The position numbers and the translations under genes are program-made. A stretch of 64,000 bases of DNA from Hymenobacter sp. BT559 (lineage in GTDB: Bacteria > Bacteroidota > Bacteroidia > Cytophagales > Hymenobacteraceae): positions 62,001-126,000 of the forward strand of contig NZ_JAGETY010000004.1 in the NCBI RefSeq assembly GCF_017571525.1, given 5' to 3'. The notes beneath the pieces are model-generated. The model was not told the origin of the DNA and ran no database searches. It worked only from the letters and a program-made list of their open reading frames with translations. Shown piece after piece: positions 26,253 to 35,526 of this stretch. The stretch's first letter is position 1. Every line of letters begins with the position of its first letter.

Positions 26253-27329
26253 CTAATTTACAACGCCATAAAATTGCTTGCGCACGCGCCGTAAAGTTTC
26301 TTCGGCTGCGGCAGCATCGGGTGCGACGGGCAGGGTCGAACTGGCAAAGGCGGCCTCAACCCGGACTACCAGCTGCTCGGCCTCGGCAATGAGCTCGGCA
26401 TAGTGAAACTCGCCCCGGCGGATTTGCAGCAGAAACTCGCGGTTGGGCCGGCGCACCTGGATTTCGCCGGTCAGGGCAATTTCCTCGGCCATTTGCAGCA
26501 GCCGGAACACATGCAGCATGTTTTTGGCGTCATAGTTTTTGCCGTGCTGCACGGTGGTTGAGTAGCGCTCCTTATTGCGTTTGGCCACCCAGTCCCAGTA
26601 CTCGCGAAAGGCGCGGCAATACACGCTGTAGCCGTTGCGATTGAACGACAGATACGCCACCGGCACCTCCCCTTTCGGCACGGCCGAGAGCTGCACATCC
26701 TGCGAAAGCTCGGGGTCGCGCACCAGGCCGCGGTAGCCCAGCGGGCGTGCCGGGCTAGGGTCTATAAACAGGGCGTAGAGGTCGGTAAGGTGCGGCACAT
26801 TGGCCAGGCCGCACTGGGCTTGGTCCAGGCTTTGGCGGGCTAGCCAGGTGGCCACGGGCTGGGCGCCGGCGCCCACCGTCACGTAGCAAAAGTCGAGCAC
26901 CGACTTGCGGGCCGGCGGCTCGGGGTAGTTGATTTTCTTGTTGAGCCCCTGCGCCTTGCGAATCTGGGCCACCGCATATTCGGCGAAGCTGGGGCGGCAG
27001 AGCTGGGATAGGAAATCGGCCGCTTGGAACTGGTCGAACAGGGGGTGTTTGTAGAGAATGCAGTCGGCCGGCGTGCCGAGTAATTCGAGCACGGTGGGGT
27101 TGTTTTTCAGCAATAACTCGACGAAGCGGCGCAGCTCGTAGAACACCTCGTCGTTGGTGTCGTTGGCAATTTGCGGCACGTAAGTGAGCCCGAAGAACTG
27201 GTCTTCCGGCAGCACGAATACCCCTTTCAAATCGGTATCGGAATGCGGCAGGCTGGTGCCGTAGGCGCGGCTGCCACTCACGGCTTCGAAGAGTATCAGG
27301 TTGTGCTGGCGCAGGTCGGCAATAGTCAT
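26253..27329 (-). CDS. Predicted nucleotidyltransferase (COG3541/YcgL-like)
   Basis: A 358-residue protein of the DNA polymerase beta-like nucleotidyltransferase superfamily. The active-site signature is SGSRAYGTSLPHSDTDLKG (G-S, then D-x-D), followed by a helical C-terminal region with QIRKAQGLNKKINYPEP and GKNYDAKNMLHVFRLLQMAEE. The ATG at 27329 gives MTIADLRQHNLILFEAVSGS, the normal start. A second, broken gene of the same superfamily lies at 31830-32568. From memory, such proteins are often encoded near Pnkp/Hen1 RNA-repair genes, both of which are in this window. Confidence 0.85.
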   Translation of the reverse strand: MTIADLRQHNLILFEAVSGSRAYGTSLPHSDTDLKGVFVLPEDQFFGLTYVPQIANDTNDEVFYELRRFVELLLKNNPTVLELLGTPADCILYKHPLFDQFQAADFLSQLCRPSFAEYAVAQIRKAQGLNKKINYPEPPARKSVLDFCYVTVGAGAQPVATWLARQSLDQAQCGLANVPHLTDLYALFIDPSPARPLGYRGLVRDPELSQDVQLSAVPKGEVPVAYLSFNRNGYSVYCRAFREYWDWVAKRNKERYSTTVQHGKNYDAKNMLHVFRLLQMAEEIALTGEIQVRRPNREFLLQIRRGEFHYAELIAEAEQLVVRVEAAFASSTLPVAPDAAAAEETLRRVRKQFYGVVN

Positions 27330-27454
27330 AAGGGGCGGGAATGGCACCGCGAAAGTGCTACAGAATTTCTCCAAAGCCCAGCGCTTGCTTTGCGGCTGCA
27401 TTGCCCATAGGCTGCTACCGGACTGGGGAGCCCGCTAGTTGGAATGCTGTTTTT

Positions 27455-29704
27455 ATGCTTCGTTTTTCTTCGCTACCGCTAGTAGTGGCGCTCAGCCTGC
27501 CGGCCGCCGTGCGCGCCCAAAGTATTACCATCGTCCTGCGCGACTCAACCAGCCGCCAGCCGCTCATCGGGGCTAGCGTGGGGGTGCCGGGCACCGGCGT
27601 AGGCGGCACCACCGATGCGCGCGGCCTCGTGCAGCTAGCCCCCGCGCCCGCCGTGGGCACCCGCCTGCGAGCGGAGGCGCTGGGCTACAGGGCCCGCCTG
27701 TTTGCGGCGCCGGCGCCGGGTGCCGCGCCGCTTACCGTACTGCTGGCCCCGAGTGCAGCGGCCATTGAGGAAGTGGTGGTGATGGCCACCCGCACCAACT
27801 CGCGCATCGAGGACCAGCCCGAGCGCATTGAGGTGCTGGGCCAGGAAGAAGTGGAGGAAGAGGGCGGCATCAAGCCGGGCAATATAGCCAGCCTGCTCGG
27901 CGACATCGCGGGCACCCAGATTCAGCCTACCTCCCCTACTACGGGCAATGCAGATTTGCGCATTCAGGGCTTGCAGGGGCAGTATTCGCAGATTTTGCGC
28001 GACGGGCTGCCCCTGTACGGCGGCTTTGCGGGCAGCTTCGGCATCCTGGCCGTGCCGCCGCTCGACCTGCGCCAGCTTGAGCTGCTGAAGGGCTCGAACT
28101 CTACGCTCTACGGCGGCGGGGCCATCGCGGGGCTAGTGAACCTGGTGAGCAAAACGCCCACGCTGGGCACGCCGCAGTTTACGGCCACCCTCAACCAAAC
28201 CACGCTCCGCGAAACCAACCTCAACGGCTTTGCCGCGCAGCGCGGGCAGCGGCTGGGCTACTCGCTGTTTGTGGGCCTCACCCGGCAGCAGGATGTGGAC
28301 GTGGATGGCGACGGCTTCGTGGATGTGCCGCGCGTGCGCAGCCTCAACGTGCACCCGCGGCTGTTTTTCTACCCTACTACCCATAGCCAGCTGGCCGTGG
28401 GCTACACCGGCACCTTCGAGAGCCGGCGTGGCGGCCACCAAAGCACCCTGCGCGACGAGGCCGAGGTGCTGGGCGGCGCCACGTATTTCGTCAACAACGC
28501 GAGCCAGCGCCACACCTTCGACGCCGTGTATACCAACGACAGCGTGGGCACCGGCCGCCTCACGCTGAAGGGAGCCCTGACCAGCTTCGGGCGCGATGTG
28601 CTGACGAATACCGTGGCATTTAAGGCGTATCAAACAACGTATTACACCGAAGCCAGCTACCTGTACGAGGCCGGACGCGGCAATACGCTGGTGGGCGGGG
28701 TGAACATCAACGGGGAGCAATTGCGCAACGCCGACGGCCGCGCCACGCCGCTGCTCAGCCCCTACACCTACCACACGCTAGGGGCCTTTGTGCAGGATAA
28801 CTGGATGCCCTCGCCGCGCTTCAACCTCCAGGCCGGCCTGCGCTACGACCACCACAACCAGTACGGCGGCTTTGTGCTGCCGCGCCTCTCGGCGCTCTAT
28901 AAGCTCACCGACGCGCTCACGGCCCGCCTCAACGGCGGCCTGGGCTACCGTGTGCCGGTGCCGTATGTGAACAGCCTCGACGAGCGCGACTACCCGCAGG
29001 TGCAGCCTTTGCGCGGCCTGGTGGCCGAAACCTCGCAGGGCCTGAATGGCGACCTTAATTACCAGCACACCTTCGCCAACTTTGGCGATGAAGGCGAGCC
29101 GCTGATTCTTAACATCAACCAATCATTTTTCTACACGCGGCTTTCAACCCCGCTCATTTTACCCGATGGCGGCATCGTGGGCGGCCCCGGCTCGGGCACT
29201 TACCAGCCGGGCAGCAGCCCACTCACCTGGCAAAATGCCAGCGGGCCGGTCATGACCAAGGGCCTCGAAACCTACGTGCGCCTGCGCGCCGACGAAACCG
29301 AGCTGTATCTGGGCTACGTCTTCACCGACGCCCGGCGCCAATACGACCCCGCTAACCCGCACGTGGAGCTGGCCGCCCGCCACAAGTTTGCGGCCGTGGC
29401 CCTGGCCGAAATGACCGAACACTTTAGTGTCGGCCTTGAGGCCAGCTACACCGGCCAGCAGTACCTCAGTGATGGCACCACTACCCCCGGCTACCCCATT
29501 ATGGCGGCGCTGCTGCGCTACCGCACGGGCCCGTATACGCTGGTGCTCAATGCCGAAAATATTTTCGACTACCGCCAAACGCGCCGTGAGCGCGTGGTGC
29601 TGCCCGTGGGAGGCAGCTACGCTAGCCCCCTCTTCCGCGAGCTGTGGGCGCCGGTCGAGGGCCGGGTGGTGAATTTGTCGGTAAACTGGAAATTTGAGCG
29701 ATAA
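27455..29704 (+). CDS. TonB-dependent receptor with carboxypeptidase-like domain
   Basis: A 749-residue outer-membrane receptor. Signal peptide MLRFSSLPLVVALSLPAAVRA, then a carboxypeptidase-regulatory-like domain (ITIVLRDSTSRQPLIGASV), then the plug with DLRIQGLQGQYSQILRDGLP and ELLKGSNSTLYGGGAIAG, then a beta-barrel ending in the aromatic-terminated VVNLSVNWKFER. The plug resembles siderophore/haem receptors rather than SusC. The ATG at 27455 is used because it begins the signal peptide. Divergent from the nucleotidyltransferase gene and convergent with the AraC regulator; substrate unknown. Confidence 0.92.
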   Translation: MLRFSSLPLVVALSLPAAVRAQSITIVLRDSTSRQPLIGASVGVPGTGVGGTTDARGLVQLAPAPAVGTRLRAEALGYRARLFAAPAPGAAPLTVLLAPSAAAIEEVVVMATRTNSRIEDQPERIEVLGQEEVEEEGGIKPGNIASLLGDIAGTQIQPTSPTTGNADLRIQGLQGQYSQILRDGLPLYGGFAGSFGILAVPPLDLRQLELLKGSNSTLYGGGAIAGLVNLVSKTPTLGTPQFTATLNQTTLRETNLNGFAAQRGQRLGYSLFVGLTRQQDVDVDGDGFVDVPRVRSLNVHPRLFFYPTTHSQLAVGYTGTFESRRGGHQSTLRDEAEVLGGATYFVNNASQRHTFDAVYTNDSVGTGRLTLKGALTSFGRDVLTNTVAFKAYQTTYYTEASYLYEAGRGNTLVGGVNINGEQLRNADGRATPLLSPYTYHTLGAFVQDNWMPSPRFNLQAGLRYDHHNQYGGFVLPRLSALYKLTDALTARLNGGLGYRVPVPYVNSLDERDYPQVQPLRGLVAETSQGLNGDLNYQHTFANFGDEGEPLILNINQSFFYTRLSTPLILPDGGIVGGPGSGTYQPGSSPLTWQNASGPVMTKGLETYVRLRADETELYLGYVFTDARRQYDPANPHVELAARHKFAAVALAEMTEHFSVGLEASYTGQQYLSDGTTTPGYPIMAALLRYRTGPYTLVLNAENIFDYRQTRRERVVLPVGGSYASPLFRELWAPVEGRVVNLSVNWKFER

Positions 29705-29778
29705 CAGGACGTGGGCCCCCTTAAGCGGCAACCACCTGATGGTGAAGCGCAAGGCTGTACCTGCTTGCTGAAGCTGCG

Positions 29779-30711
29779 CTAATTAAGCTGAAACGACCGC
29801 CGGAATGCCAGCGGCGAGAGGTTCGTCTTGGTTTTGAAAAACCGGCTGAAGGACTGCGAGTGCTCGAAGCCAAGCGCGTAGGCTACTTCGCTCACCGACA
29901 GGCTAGTGGAGGCCAACTGCTCTTTCGCCAGCTCGATGAGCTTGTCGTGGATGTGCTGCTGGGCGCTTTGCCCGGTAAGCGTGCGTAGCATATCGCTCAG
30001 GTAGCTGGGCGACACGTGCAGGCACTGCGCCAGGTACTGCACCGTCGGAATACCCTGCTCGGGCAGGCGCTCGGGGCTAAAGCACGCGGCTAGGGTGCTT
30101 TCCAGGCGCTGCAGCAGGTCGCTGTGCACGGCTTTGCGCGTCAGAAATTGGCGCTTATAAAAGCGGTTCGCATAGGTCAGCAGCAAGTCGAGCTGGGCAA
30201 TCACCACATCTTGGCTGAACTCGTCGAGGCGGCTGGCCAGCTCCGCTTCCATGGTTCTGAACAGCGCCAGCAGCACCTCGCGCTCCGGCTCCGACACGTG
30301 TAGCGCCTCATTGGCCGAGTAAGTAAAGAAGCCGTACTCACGGATTTTCTGGGCCAGAGGGTAGCTCGCCAGAAAGTCGGGGTGAATAAGCAGGGTCACG
30401 TGGGCGCACACTTCGTCCGCCTCGTGTTCGGGTGTGCCGCCCAAGAGCTGGCCGGGGGCGGCAAACAGCAGGCCACCGGCCTCAAAATCATAATGCCCCT
30501 GGCCGTACCGGAGCTTGTGGTTCTGCCTGGGCCAAAAGGATATCTTATAAAAGCTCAGCACGTGGGGCTGATGTGGGCCGCTGCCGCGCTCAGGCGGCCG
30601 GGCATTACGCACCAGGCTAATAAGCGGGTGCAGGGGCGCCGGCAGGCCTAGTGCCCGGTGTGCCTCCGAAAGGGAGGTAAACCGCTGCGGCGCGTTATCG
30701 TGCTTTTTCAT
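29779..30711 (-). CDS. AraC family transcriptional regulator
   Basis: A 310-residue regulator. The N-terminal part has a cupin-like sensor segment (GLLFAAPGQLLGGTPEHEAD), and the C-terminal 100 residues form the AraC double helix-turn-helix: YLAQCLHVSPSYLSDMLRTL, then LSVSEVAYALGFEHSQSFSR, ending in FFKTKTNLSPLAFR, the family signature. Upstream lies an SDR gene on the same strand; such AraC/SDR pairs are common and suggest that it controls that gene. A 51-bp imperfect palindrome lies 16 bp before its start. Confidence 0.93.
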   Translation of the reverse strand: MKKHDNAPQRFTSLSEAHRALGLPAPLHPLISLVRNARPPERGSGPHQPHVLSFYKISFWPRQNHKLRYGQGHYDFEAGGLLFAAPGQLLGGTPEHEADEVCAHVTLLIHPDFLASYPLAQKIREYGFFTYSANEALHVSEPEREVLLALFRTMEAELASRLDEFSQDVVIAQLDLLLTYANRFYKRQFLTRKAVHSDLLQRLESTLAACFSPERLPEQGIPTVQYLAQCLHVSPSYLSDMLRTLTGQSAQQHIHDKLIELAKEQLASTSLSVSEVAYALGFEHSQSFSRFFKTKTNLSPLAFRRSFQLN

Positions 30712-30726
30712 GGCTTAAAAGGCTGT

Positions 30727-30778
30727 GCAACTAGGCTGTTCTTGCTTTTACTTATACTCGCAAGAACAGCATAGTTGC
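30727..30778. promoter_or_regulatory. Inverted repeat between SDR and AraC genes
   Basis: 19-bp arms (30727-30745 and 30760-30778) with one mismatch, loop TTTTACTTATACTC. It may end the SDR transcript or be an operator; the lack of a T-run after the stem on the minus strand favours a regulatory site. Confidence 0.55.
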
Positions 30779-30786
30779 TGTCTAGG

Positions 30787-31647
30787 CTAGCTGGCTTGGC
30801 CTTGGGCAGCATTAGAAACGGCGGCCCAGGCCTCCCAGGTGGCTAGTCGCTCGGCATAAACCGCCCGCACCTGGGGCAGGTTGTGGCTGCCCAGAAACAG
30901 CCGCAGCGGCGGCTGCTCGGCATCTACGACGGCGAAGAGGGCCGCCGGGGTGGCGGCGGGGTCGCCTTTTTCCAGGCTGCGCAAGCTCCCGAAGAAGTGA
31001 TTCTTAAAATCGGCGTACGCCTCCAGGCCAGCCGCAAAGCGCAATGACTCCGGGCTGCCGAACTCGGTAGCGTAGGCGCCGGGCTCAATGATGGTAACCT
31101 TAATGCCAAACGGAGCTACCTCAACGGCCAGGCTTTCGTGAATCGCTTCGAAAGCCCATTTGGAGGAAGCATAAAACCCGATAACCGGCAGCGCAACGTG
31201 GCCCAGCGTGCTCGAAACCCCTAGAATGTGGCCGTGGCCTTGCGCCCGTAGCAGCGGCAGCGCCGCTTGCAGCACCGAAACGGTGCCAAGCACATTGGTT
31301 TCGTACAGCGCCCGAAGCTCTTCCAGGCTGGCCTCCTCAATAGTACCGACCAGGGAGTAGCCAGCATTGTTGAGCACGATATCGAGCCGGCCGAAGTGCG
31401 CGTGGGCCTGCGCTATGGCCGTTTTTACCTGCTCGGGCTGGGTTACGTCCAGCGCCAGGGGCAGCACGCTAGCCCCGTATTTTTCGGCTAAATCGGCAAT
31501 ACTAGCTAGCTGGCGCGCCGTGGCGGCCACTTTATCGCCCCGTTGCAAGGCGGCCTCGGCCCAGACGCGGCCAAAGCCGCGGGAAGCGCCTGTGATAAAC
31601 CAGATTTTGGGGCTAGCGCCCCCGGCGGTGAGTGGTTGCGGTGTCAT
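30787..31647 (-). CDS. SDR family oxidoreductase
   Basis: A 286-residue classical short-chain dehydrogenase, cytosolic. Cofactor motif TGASRGFGRVWAEA, structural motif NNAGYSLVGTIEE, catalytic serine in GVSSTLGHVALP and Y-x3-K in FYASSKWAFEAIHES. The ATG at 31647 (MTPQPLTAGGASPKIWFITG) is preferred; the ATG at 31701 would add a leader-like stretch that SDRs of this type lack. Paired with the downstream AraC regulator. Substrate unknown. Confidence 0.9.
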   Translation of the reverse strand: MTPQPLTAGGASPKIWFITGASRGFGRVWAEAALQRGDKVAATARQLASIADLAEKYGASVLPLALDVTQPEQVKTAIAQAHAHFGRLDIVLNNAGYSLVGTIEEASLEELRALYETNVLGTVSVLQAALPLLRAQGHGHILGVSSTLGHVALPVIGFYASSKWAFEAIHESLAVEVAPFGIKVTIIEPGAYATEFGSPESLRFAAGLEAYADFKNHFFGSLRSLEKGDPAATPAALFAVVDAEQPPLRLFLGSHNLPQVRAVYAERLATWEAWAAVSNAAQGQAS

Positions 31648-31743
31648 GCGTTGTGAATGCGTTAATGAACACGGCAAAGGTCCCGCTAGGCTGCAGGCCA
31701 CTCCGTAGCCGGATTGCGGAAGTTTGTAGCTGAATCGCGGCTG

Positions 31744-31851
31744 GCAAGTAGCCTGGACTTTGCAGTCCGGGCGCGAGCAAAGCGAGCAGTAGCGGCAGAA
31801 CGACCTAGCGCGAGATGCTCGCGCCCGGACTACAAAGTCCAGGCTACTTGC
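31744..31851. repeat. Palindromic repeat, B-like variant
   Basis: 36-bp arms (31744-31779, 31816-31851) with one mismatch. Core GTAGCCTGGACTTTG then CAGTCCGG; each arm is itself a mini-hairpin. The right arm encodes the last residues (VAWTL) and stop of the broken nucleotidyltransferase. Confidence 0.88.
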
Positions 31852-32568
31852 TCGCGCAACACTGCATCCAGTGCTTCCACTAGGCCCGCTGGGCGAACTA
31901 TGGGCAGCCTCTCGCGGGCCACTTGCCCAGCCGCGTACTCGGCCCCTAGAAACTCAACCAGGGCCACCGGCCGGGCAGCCGTCGTCTTCTCATTGGAATA
32001 AGCTTTTTGCGCCAGCAGCTCATCCACAACCCCTTGCAGCTCAGCTGGCAGCAACGTCCGCAACGGCGCAAACTCCATTGGGGGCAACGCATGCTGTTCG
32101 CGTATCCAGCGGGCGGCCAGGGCCGAGCGCAGGGCATAAAACAGCCGCTTCAGGCGCACCTCCTCGCCTGTCAGTTCTTCTTCTACGCCGCGCCGCAGCT
32201 GGCCCAGGAGTGATGCAGGCTGGCTTTCAGGTTGAAGGCCAGCGGCAACAGCGGGGCTAGCTGGCCGCGAAAGCCTTGAGCCTCGTGGTAGACGATGGGC
32301 GACTGCAGCCACTCGAACAGCGCGGCGTTGGAGCCGCGCAGCAGGCGCAGGGTTTTGCGCAGCTCCCAGCCGGCCAGGTCGAGCTCATCATCGACGGGGA
32401 AGTTGAGTGTATCGGGATTCTCGTCAAGCCCCAGATACCAGTGGTGGGGCTGCACATAAATAAAGCGCACATCAAAATCGGAGTCGGGTGAGGGGAAGCC
32501 CAGGCCCGGCTACCCGACTCGCAGGCGTAGAGAATGCGGATGTTGTGCGCAGCTTCGAGGCTAGCCAA
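31830..32568 (-). pseudogene. Frameshifted nucleotidyltransferase (YcgL-like)
   Basis: Three overlapping frames together spell a COG3541-type nucleotidyltransferase. Frame 1 (from about 32568): ASLEAAHNIRILYACESGS then RAW. Frame 2 (about 32495-32210): SPDSDFDVRFIYVQPHHWYL, then DDELDLAGWELRKTLRLL and LFEWLQSPIVY. Frame 3 (about 32210-31830): LLGQLRRGVEEELTGEEV then LKRLFYALRSAL. The joins, near 32500 and 32213, each look like loss of one base. No ATG is found at the N-terminus. The end of the last frame is encoded by a palindromic repeat. A sequencing error at both sites is possible but less likely than decay. Confidence 0.82.
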
Positions 32569-32880
32569 AGCGGCTTGGCTGCGAACTTACATTAAACAAA
32601 AGTGCGTAAAGCAGCGCCAGGTGCCGGCCTCGTAGACTAGGGGCGGCAGTTGGCGCTTAAACAAGAAAGTGGCTTAGCAGGCCGCGTTGGAGAAAAATTT
32701 CCACCTTCGTTAAACAAACTGCCGGCGACCAGAACTATCGGCTAGCCCACTAGTTGAACAGAAGCCGAACCCTCGGCAACCGGCCCGAATGCCAAAAATT
32801 TTTAGCCGATTTTCGCAAACCTAAACGCGAGTTGCCGGTACTTTGCCCAGTTATCTTTTTAACCCCCTACCCCTATTCCA
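32569..32880. other. Intergenic region upstream of catalase
   Basis: About 310 bases with no convincing gene. It holds the decayed start of the nucleotidyltransferase on one side and the catalase leader on the other. GGTACTTTGCC near 32838 could include the catalase -7 box. No OxyR- or PerR-like palindrome was recognised. Confidence 0.4.
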
Positions 32881-34539
32881 ATGGAGAATCCCCAGAATGG
32901 GCAGACCTCGTCGGCCAACGGCAGCGGCACCGCTGTTAATGGCGCCGGCTCGGCGCAAGACCAGCGCACTGCCCAAGGCGAGAATGCCCAGACCCTGACG
33001 ACCCGCCAAGGCCACCCGGTTTCGAACAACCAGAACCTGCGCACCGTGGGCAACCGTGGCCCCGCTACCCTCGAAAACTATCAGTTTATTGAGAAAATCA
33101 GCCACTTCGACCGCGAGCGCGTGCCCGAGCGCGTGGTGCACGCCCGCGGCGCCGGTGCCCACGGCGTGTTCGAAGCGTACGGCACCGTAGGCGGCGAGCC
33201 CATTGAGAAGTACACCCGCGCGAAGCTGTTCAACACTAAGGGGAAAGAAACGCCGGTATTTGTGCGCTTCTCGACGGTGGGCCACGGCGGCCACTCGCCC
33301 GAAACCCTGCGCGACCCGCGCGGCTTCGCGGTGAAATTCTACACCGAAGACGGCAACTGGGACCTCGTGGGCAATAACCTGAAGGTGTTCTTCATCCGCG
33401 ACGCCATCAAGTTCCCCGACCTGATTCACTCGCAGAAGCCCGACCCGGTGTTCAACCGCCAGACCGGCCAGCGCATCTTCGACTTCATCTGCAATACTCC
33501 CGAGGCCATGCACATGGTGGCCTTCCTGTTCTCGCCCTGGGGCATTCCGGCCAACTACCGCCAGATGCAGGGCTCGGGCGTGAACACCTACAAGTGGGTG
33601 AACGCGCAGGGCGAAGCCGTGCTGGTGAAATACCACTGGGAGCCGCAGCAAGGCGTGAAAAACCTGACCGCTGGTGAAGCCGAGGCCATTCAGGCCAAAA
33701 ACTTCAACCACGCTACCCAGGACCTGTTCGACAACATCAAGAAGGGCAATTTCCCCAAGTGGGAGCTGTCGGTGCAGATTATGTCGGACGATGAGCATCC
33801 GGAGCTGGACTTTGACCCGCTCGACGACACCAAAATCTGGCCCGAAGACAAGTTCCCGCACCTGCCTGTGGGCATGATGACGCTGAACCGCAACCCCGAG
33901 AACTACTTCGCCGAGGTAGAGCAGTCGGCGTTCGGTACCGGCGTGCTCGTGGACGGCCTCGATTTCTCGGACGACAAGATGCTGCAAGGCCGCACCTTCT
34001 CGTACTCCGATACGCAGCGCTACCGCGTGGGTCCCAACTACTTGCAACTGCCCATCAACGCGCCCAAAAAGCACGTGGCCACCAACCAGCGCGACGGCCA
34101 GATGACGTACCACGTAGACGCGGCCCCCGGCCAGAACCTGCACGTCAACTACGAGCCTAGCAGCCTGAATGGCCTGAAGGAGTCGCCCTCGCAGGGCCCC
34201 GACCACACGCCGTACTACGCTGCCAAGCTGGTGCGCCAGACCATCGACCGCACCAATAACTTCGGCCAGGCCGGCGACCGCTACCGCCAGCACGAAGACT
34301 GGGAGCGCAACGACCTCATCAACAACATGGTGGGCGCGCTGGCCGATGCCGAGCAGGTGATTCAGGACAAGATGATTGAGCTGTGCACCAACTGCGACGC
34401 CGACTGGGGCAAGCGACTGGCCGACGGCATCAAGGCTGCCCAGGCCAATACCGACGGTGGCAACCAGTACAACGAGCGCCAGGCTACCGAAGCGGTAGGC
34501 CAGGCGGAGGAAAAGGCGCACGACGCCAAGCCTTATTAA
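32881..34539 (+). CDS. Monofunctional haem catalase
   Basis: A 552-residue catalase that dismutates hydrogen peroxide. The distal histidine is H87 in [12 protein letters not shown], the distal asparagine lies in [14 protein letters not shown], and the proximal haem ligand is Y375 in [14 protein letters not shown]. The first 50 residues are Gly/Ala/Asn/Gln-rich low complexity, longer than in small-subunit catalases. The C-terminus is Gln/Asn-rich and charged. Length suits a clade 3-like enzyme with short extensions. The ATG at 32881 is the start. A terminator follows the stop. No regulator is adjacent. Confidence 0.95.
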   Translation: MENPQNGQTSSANGSGTAVNGAGSAQDQRTAQGENAQTLTTRQGHPVSNNQNLRTVGNRGPATLENYQFIEKISHFDRERVPERVVHARGAGAHGVFEAYGTVGGEPIEKYTRAKLFNTKGKETPVFVRFSTVGHGGHSPETLRDPRGFAVKFYTEDGNWDLVGNNLKVFFIRDAIKFPDLIHSQKPDPVFNRQTGQRIFDFICNTPEAMHMVAFLFSPWGIPANYRQMQGSGVNTYKWVNAQGEAVLVKYHWEPQQGVKNLTAGEAEAIQAKNFNHATQDLFDNIKKGNFPKWELSVQIMSDDEHPELDFDPLDDTKIWPEDKFPHLPVGMMTLNRNPENYFAEVEQSAFGTGVLVDGLDFSDDKMLQGRTFSYSDTQRYRVGPNYLQLPINAPKKHVATNQRDGQMTYHVDAAPGQNLHVNYEPSSLNGLKESPSQGPDHTPYYAAKLVRQTIDRTNNFGQAGDRYRQHEDWERNDLINNMVGALADAEQVIQDKMIELCTNCDADWGKRLADGIKAAQANTDGGNQYNERQATEAVGQAEEKAHDAKPY

Positions 34540-34577
34540 TACCCGCTAGGGCCCCTGACCGCGCCCCTGCAACCCAG

Positions 34578-34609
34578 AACGCCGCCCTGACCACGGGGCG
34601 GCGTTTTTT
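34578..34609 (+). terminator. Intrinsic terminator after catalase
   Basis: AACGCCGCCC pairs with GGGCGGCGTT and is followed by a T-run of six. Confidence 0.88.
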
Positions 34610-34644
34610 GTGGGCACCGTGGCAGGTCAGCTGCGGCTAGCTCC

Positions 34645-34652
34645 TACTTTTA
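34645..34652 (+). promoter_or_regulatory. Putative -7 box, lipoprotein gene
   Basis: TACTTTTA, the same octamer seen before the DUF1080 and TonB genes, 28 bases before the ATG at 34681. Confidence 0.3.
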
Positions 34653-34680
34653 CGCCCAGCCCCAAGTGGGCAGGCCTGCT

Positions 34681-35511
34681 ATGACCTTTCCTAATACGCT
34701 GAAATTATTACCCCTGGCGTTGCTGCTTTTGGCCTGCGAGAGCCGCTCCGACACGCATACGGTGCCCACTGTAGCGGCTCAGGCTACTGCTACGCCTCCG
34801 CCGCACAAGCCAGCCCCGGCCCGCAAAGCCATGCAAACGTTTACCTGGCAAGATGACGTGTGCGAGAATACGGGTACTTTTCCGGCGGGGGCCTACACGC
34901 AGCGCCAACTGCGGGATACCTATCAACTGGTAAACGGCTTTCAGCTCAACACTACGGTCGTGCCCTTTCAGCTAGGGCACTACAACGACGCGTTCTTTTC
35001 TCAAGCGGCGCAGCACCTCACGCAGGAGCACGATTCGCTGGCGGCGCGGCTGCATGGGCTTCAGGTAGTGCCTACCCCCTACTGGCGAAATATCAAGCGA
35101 TTGCGCGAGTTGGAATTGGCGGAAGAATATGTCCTCGACCACGCTACGCTGGAAGGTTATTTTCATCCTGACACCTGGCTCAGCAATGCGTATTATGCAC
35201 ATTGCGCCGAGTATGCCACCGCCCTGGCTTCGACAGATTCGGCCGTGGTGATACCTGCCTGGCGTAAGTTGGTTGATGCGGAAAAGGTAAACAATGGTAT
35301 TCCGGCAAGCCTGGAAGCGGCTTTCAAAACCCAGCTGGCGTCGCCCGAGCGCATGCGGTACGCCAAAGTGGCCCTCATGACATTTGGCTGGAGCAACTGC
35401 GCGAATGCGCAGCGGAAGTACAGCGACTTGTCGGGGCAACATCCGCTGCAAGACGATTTTGCCAAGCTTTTCACGCACGTGGCGCAAGCCAACTGCGTCG
35501 ACGTAGATTAA
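34681..35511 (+). CDS. Hypothetical lipoprotein
   Basis: A 276-residue protein not matched to a family I know. Leader MTFPNTLKLLPLALLLLACE has a lipobox with C19, followed by a Thr/Ala/Pro-rich linker to about residue 50. The rest is a single alpha-helical-looking domain with four cysteines (in DVCENTG, AHCAEY, SNCANAQ and ANCVDVD), which could form disulphides in the periplasm. The ATG at 34681 starts the leader. It precedes the TMEM175-like gene by 15 bp on the same strand, so the two may be co-transcribed. Confidence 0.75.
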   Translation: MTFPNTLKLLPLALLLLACESRSDTHTVPTVAAQATATPPPHKPAPARKAMQTFTWQDDVCENTGTFPAGAYTQRQLRDTYQLVNGFQLNTTVVPFQLGHYNDAFFSQAAQHLTQEHDSLAARLHGLQVVPTPYWRNIKRLRELELAEEYVLDHATLEGYFHPDTWLSNAYYAHCAEYATALASTDSAVVIPAWRKLVDAEKVNNGIPASLEAAFKTQLASPERMRYAKVALMTFGWSNCANAQRKYSDLSGQHPLQDDFAKLFTHVAQANCVDVD

Positions 35512-35526
35512 TTTTTGACTTACCCC

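Noticed and set aside
32851..34521. A 556-codon open frame on the minus strand opposite catalase
   Set aside because: It mirrors the catalase codons exactly over its length, with no homology, signal or start support. Catalase on the plus strand is unmistakable; long antisense frames are usual in GC-rich DNA.
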